From: Streptomyces sp. IMTB 2501
GTDB lineage: Bacteria; Actinomycetota; Actinomycetes; Streptomycetales; Streptomycetaceae
NCBI RefSeq assembly: GCF_001953885.1
Contig: NZ_MQUS01000007.1
Location: 124,001-188,000, forward strand
Length of the DNA stretch: 64,000 nucleotides
Reading direction: 5' to 3'
The notes under the pieces are model-generated. The model had not been told where the DNA came from. It saw only the letters and a list, made by a program, of their open reading frames with translations, and searched no databases. The stretch's first letter is position 1. Each line of letters opens with the position of its first letter. A program made the position numbers and the translations under genes. Shown here piece after piece: positions 34,315 to 44,699 of this stretch.

Positions 34315-35778
34315 CTACTTCGTCAGCTGCGACAGTTCCTTGTCGGCGTTCGCGGACACCCGGCGGCGCACGCCGAACCAGCCGGCGACGAGCATGACGG
34401 CGATCACCGGGATCAGCAGGATGGTCTTCCGGCCGACGTCGGGGTCGTTCCACATCATGCCGAGGCAGATCAGCAGGAAGGCGATGGTGACGATCTCGAT
34501 GACCGGGCTGAACTTCAGCTGGAAGTGCGGCCGGTCCACCAGGCCTGCGCGGGCGCGGCGGACGAAGACCATGTGGCAGATCATGATGATGACCCAGGTG
34601 CTGATGATCCCGAGGGAGGCGACGTTCAGCACGATCTCGAAGGCCTGGCTGGGCACCAGGTAATTCAGGCCGACGCCGAGCACGCAGACGGCGCAGGTCA
34701 GCAGGATGCCGCCGTAGGGCACCTGGCTGCGGCTCATCTTGGCGGTGAACTTCGGGGCGGAGCCCGCCATGGCCATCGAGCGCAGAATGCGGCCGGTGGA
34801 GTACAGCCCGGAGTTCAGCGAGGACATCGCGGCGGTCAGCACCACCAGGTTCATCACGTCACCGGCCGCCGGGACGCCGATCTTGGACAGGACCGTGACG
34901 AACGGGCTCTGGTCGGCGGAGTACACGGAGCCCGGCAGCAGCAGGGCGAGCAGCACGACCGAGCCGACGTAGAACAGGCCCACGCGCCACATGATCGAGT
35001 TCACCGCGCGCGGGACGACCTTCTCCGGCTCGGCGGTCTCGCCGGCGGCCACGCCGACCAGCTCCAGGGCTGCGTAGGCGAAGATCACACCCTGCATGAC
35101 CAGGACGACCGGCATCAGGCCGTGCGGGAAGATGCCACCGTGGTCGGTGATCACGCTCAGGCCCGGGGTGTGGCCGCCGACCTTGTGCTGGGTGGCGAGC
35201 AGGAAAATGCTGATCAGCATGAAGCCGACGATGGTGGCGACCTTGATGATCGCGAACCAGAACTCCATCTCGCCGAAGATCTTCACCGAGATCAGGTTCA
35301 CGGCCAGGACCACCGCGAGGGCGATCAGGGCGAGCACCCACTGCGGGATCGAGGTGAAGAAGCTCCAGTAGTGCGTGTAGAGCGCGATCGCGGTGATGTC
35401 GGCGATACCGGTGGTCGACCAGTTCAGGAAGTACATCCAGCCGGCGACATAGGCGCCCTTCTCGCCGAGGAATTCGCGCGCGTACGACACGAAGGAGCCG
35501 GAGGACGGCCGGTACAGGACCAGCTCGCCCAGGGCCCGGACGACGAAGAAGGCGAAGACGCCGCAGACCAGGTAGGCCAGGGCGAGCGCCGGCCCTGCGT
35601 TGTGCAGGCGGCCGCCGGCGCCCAGGAGGAGGCCGGTGCCGATGGCGCCGCCGATGGCGATCATGTTGATGTGGCGGGCCTTGAGGTCCTTGCTGTAACC
35701 GGCGTCGCCCGCGTCCGCGGGCGCCTGGGCCGCCTGAGGGGCGACGGCCTGTGCCGATTGCACGGCTTCCTTGCTCAC
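34315..35778 (-). CDS. APC-superfamily amino-acid permease (L-asparagine/aromatic type)
   Basis: 487 residues with about twelve membrane helices. The N-terminal IAIGGAIGTGLLLGAGGRL is the amino-acid permease signature loop, and the SSGSFVSYAREFLGEKG region follows helix II-III as in the AnsP/CycA/GabP group. Imports an amino acid with protons; AnsP-like specificity is a guess. GTG 35778 is preferred, with AGGA about 12 nt upstream; ATG 35790 sits directly on that AGGA and is less likely. The long upstream region 35779-36012 is shared with the divergent MerR gene. Confidence 0.88.
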   Translation of the reverse strand: MSKEAVQSAQAVAPQAAQAPADAGDAGYSKDLKARHINMIAIGGAIGTGLLLGAGGRLHNAGPALALAYLVCGVFAFFVVRALGELVLYRPSSGSFVSYAREFLGEKGAYVAGWMYFLNWSTTGIADITAIALYTHYWSFFTSIPQWVLALIALAVVLAVNLISVKIFGEMEFWFAIIKVATIVGFMLISIFLLATQHKVGGHTPGLSVITDHGGIFPHGLMPVVLVMQGVIFAYAALELVGVAAGETAEPEKVVPRAVNSIMWRVGLFYVGSVVLLALLLPGSVYSADQSPFVTVLSKIGVPAAGDVMNLVVLTAAMSSLNSGLYSTGRILRSMAMAGSAPKFTAKMSRSQVPYGGILLTCAVCVLGVGLNYLVPSQAFEIVLNVASLGIISTWVIIMICHMVFVRRARAGLVDRPHFQLKFSPVIEIVTIAFLLICLGMMWNDPDVGRKTILLIPVIAVMLVAGWFGVRRRVSANADKELSQLTK

Positions 35779-35977
35779 GGGTGGTTCCATTCCTGGTGCG
35801 CCCGGGCCTTGTGGGCCCGGGGGTCGTGCAGGGATCGGCCCGCACCACCCTGTCGAGTTGCGGCACAGACCAAGGCAGCAGCTTCCCAGAAAGATCCGCA
35901 GGTACGCGGTGGCCCATGTCACAGAGCGTTGCTTCTCACACGATCCACTCGGGCGTCACGCGATGTTCACCATGGGT

Positions 35978-36005
35978 TTCACACTTGTGGTGAGACAGCG
36001 ATACT
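35978..36005 (+). promoter_or_regulatory. Probable promoter of the MerR gene, leaderless
   Basis: TTCACA (35978-35983) and GATACT (36000-36005), spaced 16 bp, fit a sigma-70-type promoter. The ATG at 36013 begins 7 nt after the -10 box and has no ribosome-binding site, so the transcript probably starts at or next to the start codon. Confidence 0.5.
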
Positions 36006-36012
36006 GCTCCAC

Positions 36013-36762
36013 ATGACGACCCACGCGAGGAGCGACGCCGAGGAGCAGGCCCTCACCATCGACGAGCTGGCCGCCCGGGCGGGCGTCACGGTCCGTACCG
36101 TCCGCTTCTACGGCAGCAAGGGGCTGCTCCCGCCGCCGGAGATCGGTCCGCGCCGGGTGGGCCGTTACGGCCCCGGGCATGTGGCGCGGCTGGCCCTCAT
36201 CGAGGAGTTGCAGCAGCAGGGCATGACGCTGGCGGCGATCGAGCGGTACCTGCGGCAGCTGCCGCCCGATCTCACGCCGCACGACCTGGCCATTCACCGT
36301 GCTGTGGTGGCGTCCTGGGCGCCGGACGCGGTCGACACGGTGTCGCGGCGGGAACTGGAGCGGCGGGCCGGGCGGCCGCTGTCCGCCGAGGACGTCGAGC
36401 GGCTGACGGCGATGAACGTGATCACGGAGGCGGACGGTGACACCTTCCGTGTCGACTCGGGGCTCCTCCGGCTCGGGGTGCAGCTCCTCGACGTACCGCT
36501 GTCGCAGGAGGTGATCCTCGCGGCGCGCAAGGTGCTCATCGAGCACTCGCGCGCCGCGGCTCACGAACTCTCCCAGCTCTTCCGCGGCGAGGTGGCGGAG
36601 CGGGACGCCCAGGACGTGAGGTCCCTGTCGGCGCACATGCACCCCTTGGTGGTGCAGGCGTTGCTGACGACGTTCCAGCGGTCGCTGCGGGAGGAGCTGA
36701 GCGGGTGGGTCAGCGGATCGGACCCGGACCTCTCGGATCCGGATCCGGACGTCAGTCGCTGA
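36013..36762 (+). CDS. MerR-family transcriptional regulator
   Basis: 249 residues. The winged HTH occupies residues about 12-85: LTIDELAARAGVTVRTVRFY followed by the RRVGRYGPGHVARLALIEEL wing and recognition region. The C-terminal 150 residues are helical without a Cys metal site, so a small-molecule or lipid effector is more likely than a metal. The start is ATG 36013. It overlaps the convergent fadJ gene by 11 nt at the 3' end, which makes control of fatty-acid oxidation an attractive but unproven role. Confidence 0.85.
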   Translation: MTTHARSDAEEQALTIDELAARAGVTVRTVRFYGSKGLLPPPEIGPRRVGRYGPGHVARLALIEELQQQGMTLAAIERYLRQLPPDLTPHDLAIHRAVVASWAPDAVDTVSRRELERRAGRPLSAEDVERLTAMNVITEADGDTFRVDSGLLRLGVQLLDVPLSQEVILAARKVLIEHSRAAAHELSQLFRGEVAERDAQDVRSLSAHMHPLVVQALLTTFQRSLREELSGWVSGSDPDLSDPDPDVSR

Positions 36763-38941
36763 AACACTCCCCCTTCTGCGCCTTCTCCACGAGCAGCGCG
36801 GGCGGAGTGAACCGCTCGCCGTAGGCCTCGGCGAGTTCCCGCGCGCGGGCCACGAACCCCGGCAGGCCGACGCCTCCCCCGGCGCCGCCGTCGTAGCCGT
36901 TGATGTACTGGAGCACACCGCCGGTCCAGCCCGGGAAGCCGATGCCGAGGATCGAGCCGATGTTGGCGTCGGCGACCGAGGTCAGGACGCCCTCCTCCAG
37001 GAGCCGCACGGTGTCGAGCGCCTCGGAGAAGAGCATCCGCTCCTGCATGTCCCGGAACGGGATCTCGTACCCGGGCTCGGTGAAGTGCTCGCGCAGGCCC
37101 GGCCAGAGTCCGGCCCGCTTGCCGTCCTCGGTGTAGTCGTAGAACCCGGCGCCGCCGCTGCGGCCGGGGCGGCCGAACTCGTCGACCATGCGGTCGATGA
37201 CCGCCTCCGCCGGGTGCGCCGTCCAGGTGCCGCCGGCCTCCTCCACGGCCCTCTTGGTCTCGCCCCGGATCTTGCGCGGGAGGGTGAGGGTCAGCTCGTC
37301 CATGAGGGAGAGGACCTTGGCGGGGTAGCCGGCCTGGGCGGCGGCCTGCTCCACGGAGGCGGGCTCGATGCCCTCGCCGACCATGGCGACGCCCTCGTTG
37401 ATGAAGTGGCCGATCACCCGGGAGGTGAAGAAGCCGCGCGAGTCGTTCACGACGATCGGCGTCTTGTTGATCTGCCGGACCAGGTCGAAGGCCCGGGCCA
37501 GGGCCTCGTCGCCGGTGCGCTCGCCCCTGATGATCTCGACCAGCGGCATCTTGTCGACCGGTGAGAAGAAGTGCAGCCCGATGAAGTCGGTCTGGCGCTC
37601 CACGCCCTCGGCGAGCGTGGTGATGGGCAGGGTGGAGGTGTTGGAGCACAGCAGCGCGTCCGGGGCGACGACGGACTCGATCTCCTGGAACACCTTGTGC
37701 TTGAGCGTGGTGTCCTCGAAGACGGCCTCGATCACCGCGTCGCAGCCCGCGAGGTCGGAGACCTCGGCGGTGGGCGTGATCCGGGCGAGCAGTGCGTCCG
37801 CCTTCTCCTGGCTGGTACGGCCCTTGGCGACGGCCTTGGCGCACAGCTTCTCGGAGTAGCCCTTGCCCTTGGCGGCCGCTTCCTCGGAGACGTCCTTCAG
37901 GACGACGTCGATACCGGCGCGGGCGCATGAGTAGGCGATGCCGGCGCCCATCATGCCGGCGCCGAGGACGGCGACCTTGCGGACCTGGTGGGGATCGATG
38001 CCCTTCGGGCGGTTGGCGCCGGAGTTGACGGCCTGGAGGTCGAAGAAGAACGCCTGGATCATGTTCTTCGAGGTCTGCCCGGCGGCCAGCTCCACGAAGT
38101 AGCGGGCCTCGATGACCTGGGCGGTCTCGAAGTCGACCTGAGAGCCCTCGACGGCCGCGGCGAGGATGTTGCGCGGGGCCGGGTAGGGCGCGCCGTTCGT
38201 CTGCTTGCGCAGGTTGGCCGGGAAAGCCGGCAGGTTGGCGGCGAACTTCGGGTTGGCGGGCGTACCGCCCGGGATCCTGTAGCCGGGCTTGTCCCAGGGC
38301 TGCTGCGACTCGGGGTTCGCGTCGATGAACGCGCGGGCCTTGGCGAGCAGTTCCTCGGGCGTGGCGGCGACCTCGTGGACGAGGCCGTTCTCCTGGGCGC
38401 GCCGCGCGTTGTACTGCTGGCCCTGGAGGAGCACCTTCAGCAGGGCGTCGGCGATGCCGAGCAGCCGTACGGTGCGGACGACTCCGCCGCCTCCGGGGAG
38501 CAGGCCGAGGGTGACCTCGGGGCAGCCGATCTTGGTGCCGGAGATGTCGAGGGCGACCCGGTGGTGGCAGGCGAGGGCCAGTTCGAAGCCGCCGCCCAGG
38601 GCGGCGCCGTTGATCGCGGCGACGACCGGCTTGCCGAGGGTCTCGATGCGGCGCAGGTTCCGCTTGATGGCGAGGCCGCCGTCGAAGAGGTCCTGGGCGG
38701 TCTCCGGGGTGACCCGGATCAGGTCGCGCAGGTCGCCGCCCGCGAAGAAGGTCTTCTTGGCGGAGGTGAAGACGATGCCGCGGATAGAGTCCCGCTCGGC
38801 CTCCAGCCGGTCGGTGATCGCGGCGAGGGAGTCGCGGAACGCCTGGTTCATGGTGTTCGCGGACTGGTTCGGGTCGTCCAGGACGAGGGTGACGACACCG
38901 GTGTCGTCCTGCTCCCAGCGGATGGTGGTGCTCTCGGTCAT
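36752..38941 (-). CDS. fadJ: Fatty-acid oxidation multifunctional protein (enoyl-CoA hydratase / 3-hydroxyacyl-CoA dehydrogenase)
   Basis: 729 residues. Residues about 1-190 are a crotonase domain (FFAGGDLRDL oxyanion-hole segment and AALGGGFELALACHHRVA; GCPEVTLGLLPGGGG carries a catalytic Glu). From about 325 the NAD domain begins with VAVLGAGMMGAGIAYSCARAG; the dehydrogenase catalytic His is in GLHFFSPVDKMPLVE. It performs hydration and oxidation in beta-oxidation with the thiolase encoded upstream, 41 nt away. ATG 38941 is a clear start. Third gene of the CoA-transferase-fadA-fadJ operon. Confidence 0.95.
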   Translation of the reverse strand: MTESTTIRWEQDDTGVVTLVLDDPNQSANTMNQAFRDSLAAITDRLEAERDSIRGIVFTSAKKTFFAGGDLRDLIRVTPETAQDLFDGGLAIKRNLRRIETLGKPVVAAINGAALGGGFELALACHHRVALDISGTKIGCPEVTLGLLPGGGGVVRTVRLLGIADALLKVLLQGQQYNARRAQENGLVHEVAATPEELLAKARAFIDANPESQQPWDKPGYRIPGGTPANPKFAANLPAFPANLRKQTNGAPYPAPRNILAAAVEGSQVDFETAQVIEARYFVELAAGQTSKNMIQAFFFDLQAVNSGANRPKGIDPHQVRKVAVLGAGMMGAGIAYSCARAGIDVVLKDVSEEAAAKGKGYSEKLCAKAVAKGRTSQEKADALLARITPTAEVSDLAGCDAVIEAVFEDTTLKHKVFQEIESVVAPDALLCSNTSTLPITTLAEGVERQTDFIGLHFFSPVDKMPLVEIIRGERTGDEALARAFDLVRQINKTPIVVNDSRGFFTSRVIGHFINEGVAMVGEGIEPASVEQAAAQAGYPAKVLSLMDELTLTLPRKIRGETKRAVEEAGGTWTAHPAEAVIDRMVDEFGRPGRSGGAGFYDYTEDGKRAGLWPGLREHFTEPGYEIPFRDMQERMLFSEALDTVRLLEEGVLTSVADANIGSILGIGFPGWTGGVLQYINGYDGGAGGGVGLPGFVARARELAEAYGERFTPPALLVEKAQKGECFSD

Positions 38942-38982
38942 GACAGTCGTCTCCGTTGAGGTCTGGTGATTCCGCTGGGAGT

Positions 38983-40197
<1,215 letters not shown>

Positions 40198-40240
40198 TGG
40201 TGTGCCTTTCGGGAGGGTGGGCCGAGCGGGGTGGGCGGGG

Positions 40241-41398
40241 TCAGTCGGCGTCGGTGACCGCGTCGTTCACGGATGCGGGTATCCCCCAGTCCCGCGCCAC
40301 CGTCTCCGTGTCCGCGCCGGGCAGGGCCGGGCCGGTGCGGACGGCGGTGGGGGTCGCGGAGAACCGGGGGGCGGGGGCCGGCTGGGTGATGCCCGCGTGT
40401 TCGGTGAAGGTGCCGCGGGCGGCGAGATGCGGGTGCTGCGGGGCCTCGCGCAGGGACAGCACGGGGGCCACACAGGCGTCGGTTCCCTCGAAGACGGCCG
40501 TCCACTCGTCTCGGGTACGGGACTTGAAGCGGGTGGCGACGCGCTCGCGCAGCTCGCCCCAGCGGGTCCAGTCCTTGTGGGCCGGTGCCAGGTCGTCCAG
40601 GCCGAGCAGGCGCAGGAACTCGGCGTAGAACTGCCCCTCCAGGGCGCCGACCGCCATGTATTTGCCGTCGGCCGTCTCGTATGTGCCGTAGTAGGGGCAG
40701 CCGCCGTCGAGGAGGTTGGCAGCGCGCCGGTCCTGCCAGCCGCCGGCCGCCAGCATGCCGTGGATCATTGCCGACAGATGGGCCGTGCCGTCGACGATGG
40801 CGGCGTCGACGACCTGTCCGATGCCGGTCGCGCGGGCGTGGTGCAGGGCGGCGAGGACGCCCACCACCAGGTAGAGCGAGCCGCCCGCGTAGTCGCCGAG
40901 CAGGTTCGCGGGGACGGGCGGGGGCTCGTCCGGGCGGCCGATCATGCCGAGGGTGCCGGTGAGCGCGATGTAGGCCACGTCGTGGCCCGCGCGGTCGGCG
41001 AGCGGGCCGTCCTGGCCCCAGCCGGTCATACGGCCGTAGACCAGGCGGGGGTTGCGGGCACGGCAGTCCTCGGGGCCGACGCCGAGCCGCTCGGCGACGC
41101 CCGGGCGGTAGCCCTCGATGAGGATGTCGGCGCGCTCGGCGAGGTCCAGCACGCGCGCGGGGCCGTCCGGTGCCTTCAGGTCGACCACGATCGAGCGTTT
41201 GTTGCGGTTGGTGACGTCGTGCGCGGGGTCGATGGCGAGGCCGGGGCCGCCCGGGCGGTCCACCCGGACGACGTCGGCGCCCAGGTCCGCGAGGAGCATG
41301 GCGGCGAACGGGCCGGGACCGATACCGGCCAGCTCGACCACGCGCACACCGGAGAGCGGACCGCCGCCCGGCGCCGCCGGCGTCCCTGCCGTCGTCAT
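40241..41398 (-). CDS. CaiB/BaiF-type CoA-transferase or alpha-methylacyl-CoA racemase
   Basis: 385 residues of family [36 protein letters not shown] is family-typical at the start; catalytic candidates are His in [11 protein letters not shown] and Asp in [13 protein letters not shown], which correspond to the His/Asp pair of alpha-methylacyl-CoA racemase. Racemase activity would prepare branched acyl-CoAs for the adjoining thiolase and FadJ. ATG 41398 is the likely start; the open frame further upstream has no site. A TAGCAT/TTGTGT pair on the minus strand around 41448-41476 may be its promoter. Confidence 0.88.
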   Translation of the reverse strand: MTTAGTPAAPGGGPLSGVRVVELAGIGPGPFAAMLLADLGADVVRVDRPGGPGLAIDPAHDVTNRNKRSIVVDLKAPDGPARVLDLAERADILIEGYRPGVAERLGVGPEDCRARNPRLVYGRMTGWGQDGPLADRAGHDVAYIALTGTLGMIGRPDEPPPVPANLLGDYAGGSLYLVVGVLAALHHARATGIGQVVDAAIVDGTAHLSAMIHGMLAAGGWQDRRAANLLDGGCPYYGTYETADGKYMAVGALEGQFYAEFLRLLGLDDLAPAHKDWTRWGELRERVATRFKSRTRDEWTAVFEGTDACVAPVLSLREAPQHPHLAARGTFTEHAGITQPAPAPRFSATPTAVRTGPALPGADTETVARDWGIPASVNDAVTDAD

Positions 41399-41702
41399 GC
41401 GTCCAGCCCCCTGTCCTGTGTGACACAACTGATGTAACACCGGTGATGCTAAGAACACGTTCCACCGGACACAAGACCCAACGAGCAAGCGCTTAGCCAA
41501 GTGCCCGGCTCTGTGCGGATCACCCGGGAGGGTGAGAGGCGGGTGTGCCGCGACGGGCGTGGGGTGTACGTACTCTCTCCCGCTTCCTCAGGGCGTTCTC
41601 GGCTGCGGCCACCGCTGCCTTTGGGCTGGTCGTCTTCACGCGTACTCCTCACGCTAGCCTCAGCCACCGACAGCGGCGCGAGCTGCGGGACCAAGGGGTG
41701 TC

Positions 41703-42902
41703 ATGAGCAGGCTGAACAGGACGAATCGTCCCTACGACCTCGTGCTCTTCGGAGCCACCGGCTTCGTCGGCACCCTCACGGCGGAGTATCTCGCCGCACA
41801 CGCGCCGAAGGAACTGCGCTGGGCGGTGGCGGGCCGGGACGAACGGAAGCTGGAGCGGCTGCGCGAGCGTCTGCCCGGCGGCGCGGAGGTCGGCGTCCTG
41901 CGGGCCGACGTGTCCGAACCCGCGAGCCTGCGCGCCCTCGCCGAGCACGCGCGCGTGGTGGCCACGACCGTCGGACCGTACGTGCTGTACGGCGAGGAAC
42001 TGGTCGCCGCCTGCGCGGATTCCGGCACCGACTATCTGGACCTGACCGGCGAGCCGGAGTTCGTGGACCTGATGTACGTCCGGCACGACGCCCGCGCGCG
42101 GGAGACGGGTGCCCGGCTGGTGCACGCCTGTGGCTTCGACTCCGTACCCCACGACCTGGGCGTGTACTTCACGGTCCGGCAGCTGCCGGAGGGGGTGCCG
42201 CTGACCGTGGACGGCTATGTGAGCGTCGACGCCGCCTTCTCCGGCGGCACCCTGGCCTCGGCGCTGAACCAGTTCGCGCGCGGCCGGCACCTGCTGGCAG
42301 CGGCACGCGAACGGGGCCGGCACGAGCCACGGCTGATGGGACGCCGGGTCGCGGCGCCCACGGGCGCGCCCCGGTTCGCCCAGGAGGTCGGCGCATGGGC
42401 GCTGCCGCTGCCGACCGTCGACCCGCAGATCGTGGGCCGCTCGGCCAAGGCCCTCGACCGGTACGGCCCCGACTTCCGCTACCGGCACTACGCGGCGGTG
42501 CGGCACCTGCCGGTCGCCCTCGGCGGGGTCGCCGCCGTCGGCGCGGTGCTCGCGGCCGCCCAACTGCCGCCCGCGCGGCGCTGGTTGTCGGAACGGCTGC
42601 GGCCGGGGGACGGGCCGAGCGCGGAGAAGCGGGCGAGGAGCCGGTTCGCGGTGCGGTTCGTCGGCGAGGGCGGCGGGCGGCGCGTGTTCACGGAGGTCGC
42701 GGGCGGCGACCCCGGCTACGACGAGACAGCGAAGATGTTCGCCGAAGCGGCCCTGTGCCTGGCCTTCGACGACCTCCCGCCGACGGCCGGGCAGGCCACC
42801 ACGGCACAGGCCATGGGCGACGCCCTGACCGAACGGCTGCGCGCCGCGGGGATCACCTTCCGGGTGGCGGCCACCGACCTGGGTGCCTCCTCATCCGTTT
42901 GA
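41703..42902 (+). CDS. Saccharopine dehydrogenase-like / trans-acting enoyl reductase family protein
   Basis: 399 residues. N-terminal Rossmann motif YDLVLFGATGFVGTLTAEYL and the downstream YVLYGEELVAACADSGTDYLDLTGE are typical of the group that includes the mycobacterial trans-acting enoyl reductase of phthiocerol-type lipids and saccharopine dehydrogenase-like proteins. A hydrophobic stretch near VALGGVAAVGAVLAAAQLP suggests membrane association. The substrate is unknown. ATG 41703 has AAGGGG with a short gap. Upstream 41399-41702 contains only promoter-like sequence. Confidence 0.87.
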   Translation: MSRLNRTNRPYDLVLFGATGFVGTLTAEYLAAHAPKELRWAVAGRDERKLERLRERLPGGAEVGVLRADVSEPASLRALAEHARVVATTVGPYVLYGEELVAACADSGTDYLDLTGEPEFVDLMYVRHDARARETGARLVHACGFDSVPHDLGVYFTVRQLPEGVPLTVDGYVSVDAAFSGGTLASALNQFARGRHLLAAARERGRHEPRLMGRRVAAPTGAPRFAQEVGAWALPLPTVDPQIVGRSAKALDRYGPDFRYRHYAAVRHLPVALGGVAAVGAVLAAAQLPPARRWLSERLRPGDGPSAEKRARSRFAVRFVGEGGGRRVFTEVAGGDPGYDETAKMFAEAALCLAFDDLPPTAGQATTAQAMGDALTERLRAAGITFRVAATDLGASSSV

Positions 42903-43024
42903 GACTTGCACACCCGACTCCGCCACTGGTCCTGCGTCCATCGCCTCGAAAGTCTCACAAGGTTCTTCAATGAAACGATGGAAGCCCAGACCGAAGAGGC
43001 GAAGCCGAAGGAGACGGGTGAGGC

Positions 43025-43213
43025 ATGAAGTTCGTGCTCGAAGTGACCGTGGACGAGGGCGCGTCGGCGCAGGACCGCGCCGGTGAGCTGGGACGGATCC
43101 TGCGCTACTGGGGAGGCAACCTTCGCCACTACGCCCTCGAACCGGGCGACGGCTCGGCGGTCTACGACTCGGAGTATCGGGAGGTCGGCGCCTGGCGCGT
43201 CGTCGCCTCCTGA
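43025..43213 (+). CDS. Small conserved protein of unknown function
   Basis: 62 residues, acidic, beginning MKFVLEVTVDEGASAQDRAG and ending in VGAWRVVAS. No membrane segment or signal peptide. The pattern ELGRILRYWGGNL with DSEYREVG looks conserved from memory of similar short Streptomyces proteins, but no function is known. AAGGAGACGG precedes ATG 43025 at a good distance. It overlaps the convergent endonuclease V gene by 52 nt at the 3' end. Confidence 0.7.
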   Translation: MKFVLEVTVDEGASAQDRAGELGRILRYWGGNLRHYALEPGDGSAVYDSEYREVGAWRVVAS

Positions 43214-43938
43214 GCGCCGCCCGCGGCACTGTGTGCCGCCCCGGCAGCGTTTTGCGCCGCTTCCTTGAGGGCCCGGCGGCACAGGGCGTCCGCGCGGCGC
43301 GTGGTCTCCGGCAGCCGGTAGCGCGGGGTCAGGGCCAGGGTGTGGGCCAGGGCGTTGTCCAGGCTCACCCGGTGGCCGACGGAGACGAAGACCGGTTTGA
43401 CACCGTCCCGGGTGCGCAGCGCGCGGCCGACCTCCTCGGTGCCCGCGAGCAGCGGAGCGGAGGCGCCCCGCTCCGCCCCGGGGTCGTCGTACGTGAAGGT
43501 GAACGGGTTCTTGGCGACGCCGATGACCGGCAGGCCGGTGAGCACGCCGAGGTGGCTCGCGAGGCCGAAGCGGCGCGGATGGGCCAGACCGTAGCCGTCG
43601 CAGACGACCAGGCCGGGCGGACAGGGCAGGCGGTCCAGGGCGGCCCGGACGGTGGGGATCTCGCGGAAGGCGAGGAGGCCGGGCACATAGGGGAAGGAGA
43701 CCCGGCCGACGGCCGTCGCCTCGGCGACCACGTCCAGAGTGGCGGCGTCCAGCACCACGGCCGCCGCTGCGACCAGGTCGAGATCGTCGTCGTAGGCGAC
43801 GTCGACACCCGTGACACGGCCCGTCCCCGGCTCGGGTCCGGGCTCGTCGAGCACCACCCGGCCCCGCAGCTCGTCCTGTACCGCGCGGGCCTCTTCCTCG
43901 GTCGCGGGCCAGCCCGCGGGTACGCCTACGGTCGTCAT
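43162..43938 (-). CDS. nfi: Endonuclease V
   Basis: 258 residues. The RNase H-like core is shown by VTGVDVAYDDD (first catalytic Asp), CDGYGLAHPRRFGLASHLG (second Asp and the conserved motif around it) and GVAKNPF. The enzyme nicks DNA (or RNA in some organisms) next to deaminated adenine (inosine). The C-terminal 40 residues are Ala-rich and probably disordered. ATG 43938 fits the conserved start better than an open frame 21 codons upstream; no ribosome-binding site is obvious. Divergent from the YciI-like gene. Confidence 0.92.
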   Translation of the reverse strand: MTTVGVPAGWPATEEEARAVQDELRGRVVLDEPGPEPGTGRVTGVDVAYDDDLDLVAAAAVVLDAATLDVVAEATAVGRVSFPYVPGLLAFREIPTVRAALDRLPCPPGLVVCDGYGLAHPRRFGLASHLGVLTGLPVIGVAKNPFTFTYDDPGAERGASAPLLAGTEEVGRALRTRDGVKPVFVSVGHRVSLDNALAHTLALTPRYRLPETTRRADALCRRALKEAAQNAAGAAHSAAGGAQEATTRQAPTSRYSES

Positions 43939-43999
43939 CGTGACGTCGACTGTACGGGCCGGTGCCCGGCTGTCGGAGCCCGGGGGTAGGCTCGCGATC

Positions 44000-44296
44000 A
44001 TGTTCGTACTGGAGTTGACCTACACCGCGCCCCTCGACGCCGTCGACGCGCTCCTGCCCGACCACGTGGCTTGGCTGGAGGAGCAGTACGAGAAGGGCTT
44101 CGTCCTGGCCTCCGGGCGCAAGAACCCCCGGGACGGCGGGGTGATCATCGCCGTCGCCGAGGACCGCGCCCGGATCGAGGAGATCGTCGCCGGCGACCCG
44201 TTCACCGTCGGCGGCGTGTGCACGTACCGCATCACGGAGTTCGTCGCCACGAAGACGGCTCCGGAGCTGGAGCGCCACCGGCAGACGCCGGCCTGA
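44000..44296 (+). CDS. YciI-like family protein
   Basis: 98 residues of the YCII dimeric alpha-beta fold, MFVLELTYTAPLDAVDALLPDHVAWLEEQ with the conserved His-Asp arrangement (DH in LLPDH) of that family. Relatives include small enzymes of the muconolactone-isomerase type, but the role is unknown. A TAGGCT -10-like box ends 7 nt before ATG 44000 with no ribosome-binding site, suggesting a leaderless mRNA. Confidence 0.83.
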   Translation: MFVLELTYTAPLDAVDALLPDHVAWLEEQYEKGFVLASGRKNPRDGGVIIAVAEDRARIEEIVAGDPFTVGGVCTYRITEFVATKTAPELERHRQTPA

Positions 44297-44306
44297 GCAG
44301 CGAGCG

Positions 44307-44639
44307 TCAGCCCTTCCTGGCGTTCAGCGCACGCCGCAGCTGGCCCTTGTTCATGTGCGAACGGCCCTCGATGCCGCGCTGCTTCGCCTCGTTGTACAGC
44401 TGGTCGTAGGTCGGGCCCTGGGACCCGTGGCCCGACCGCTTGCCGCCGCGCTCGCCGGACGACATGTCCTCGGTCGAGGTGCGGCTCGCGGTCCTGGACT
44501 CGCCGGAACGGGCACGTTCCTTGTTCACGGTCCGTGCGGCGATCTCCTCGGCGCGCCTGGTGCTCTCGCCCCGGTCCTGCGCGCTCTTCTTGATGCGCTC
44601 GTACTGACGCTCGCGCTTGGAGCTGGAACCGGCGGGCAT
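44307..44639 (-). CDS. Small basic Ser/Arg-rich protein with C-terminal SAP/Rho_N-like motif
   Basis: 110 residues, very rich in Arg, Lys and Ser. The N-terminal half (ERQYERIKKSAQDRGES and RAEEIAARTVNKERAR) is helical and charged; the end PTYDQLYNEAKQRGIEGRS with MNKGQLRRAL looks like a Rho N-terminal/SAP-type nucleic-acid-binding motif. Such proteins are often labelled 'plasmid stabilisation' in Streptomyces without evidence. GGAAGGGAGCG precedes ATG 44639. A nucleoid- or RNA-binding role is inferred. Confidence 0.78.
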   Translation of the reverse strand: MPAGSSSKRERQYERIKKSAQDRGESTRRAEEIAARTVNKERARSGESRTASRTSTEDMSSGERGGKRSGHGSQGPTYDQLYNEAKQRGIEGRSHMNKGQLRRALNARKG

Positions 44640-44699
44640 GGTCGCTCCCTTCCTCGCGCTTCCCGTGTGAGACGAGTACCCGGGTTCCGGACGCTCACC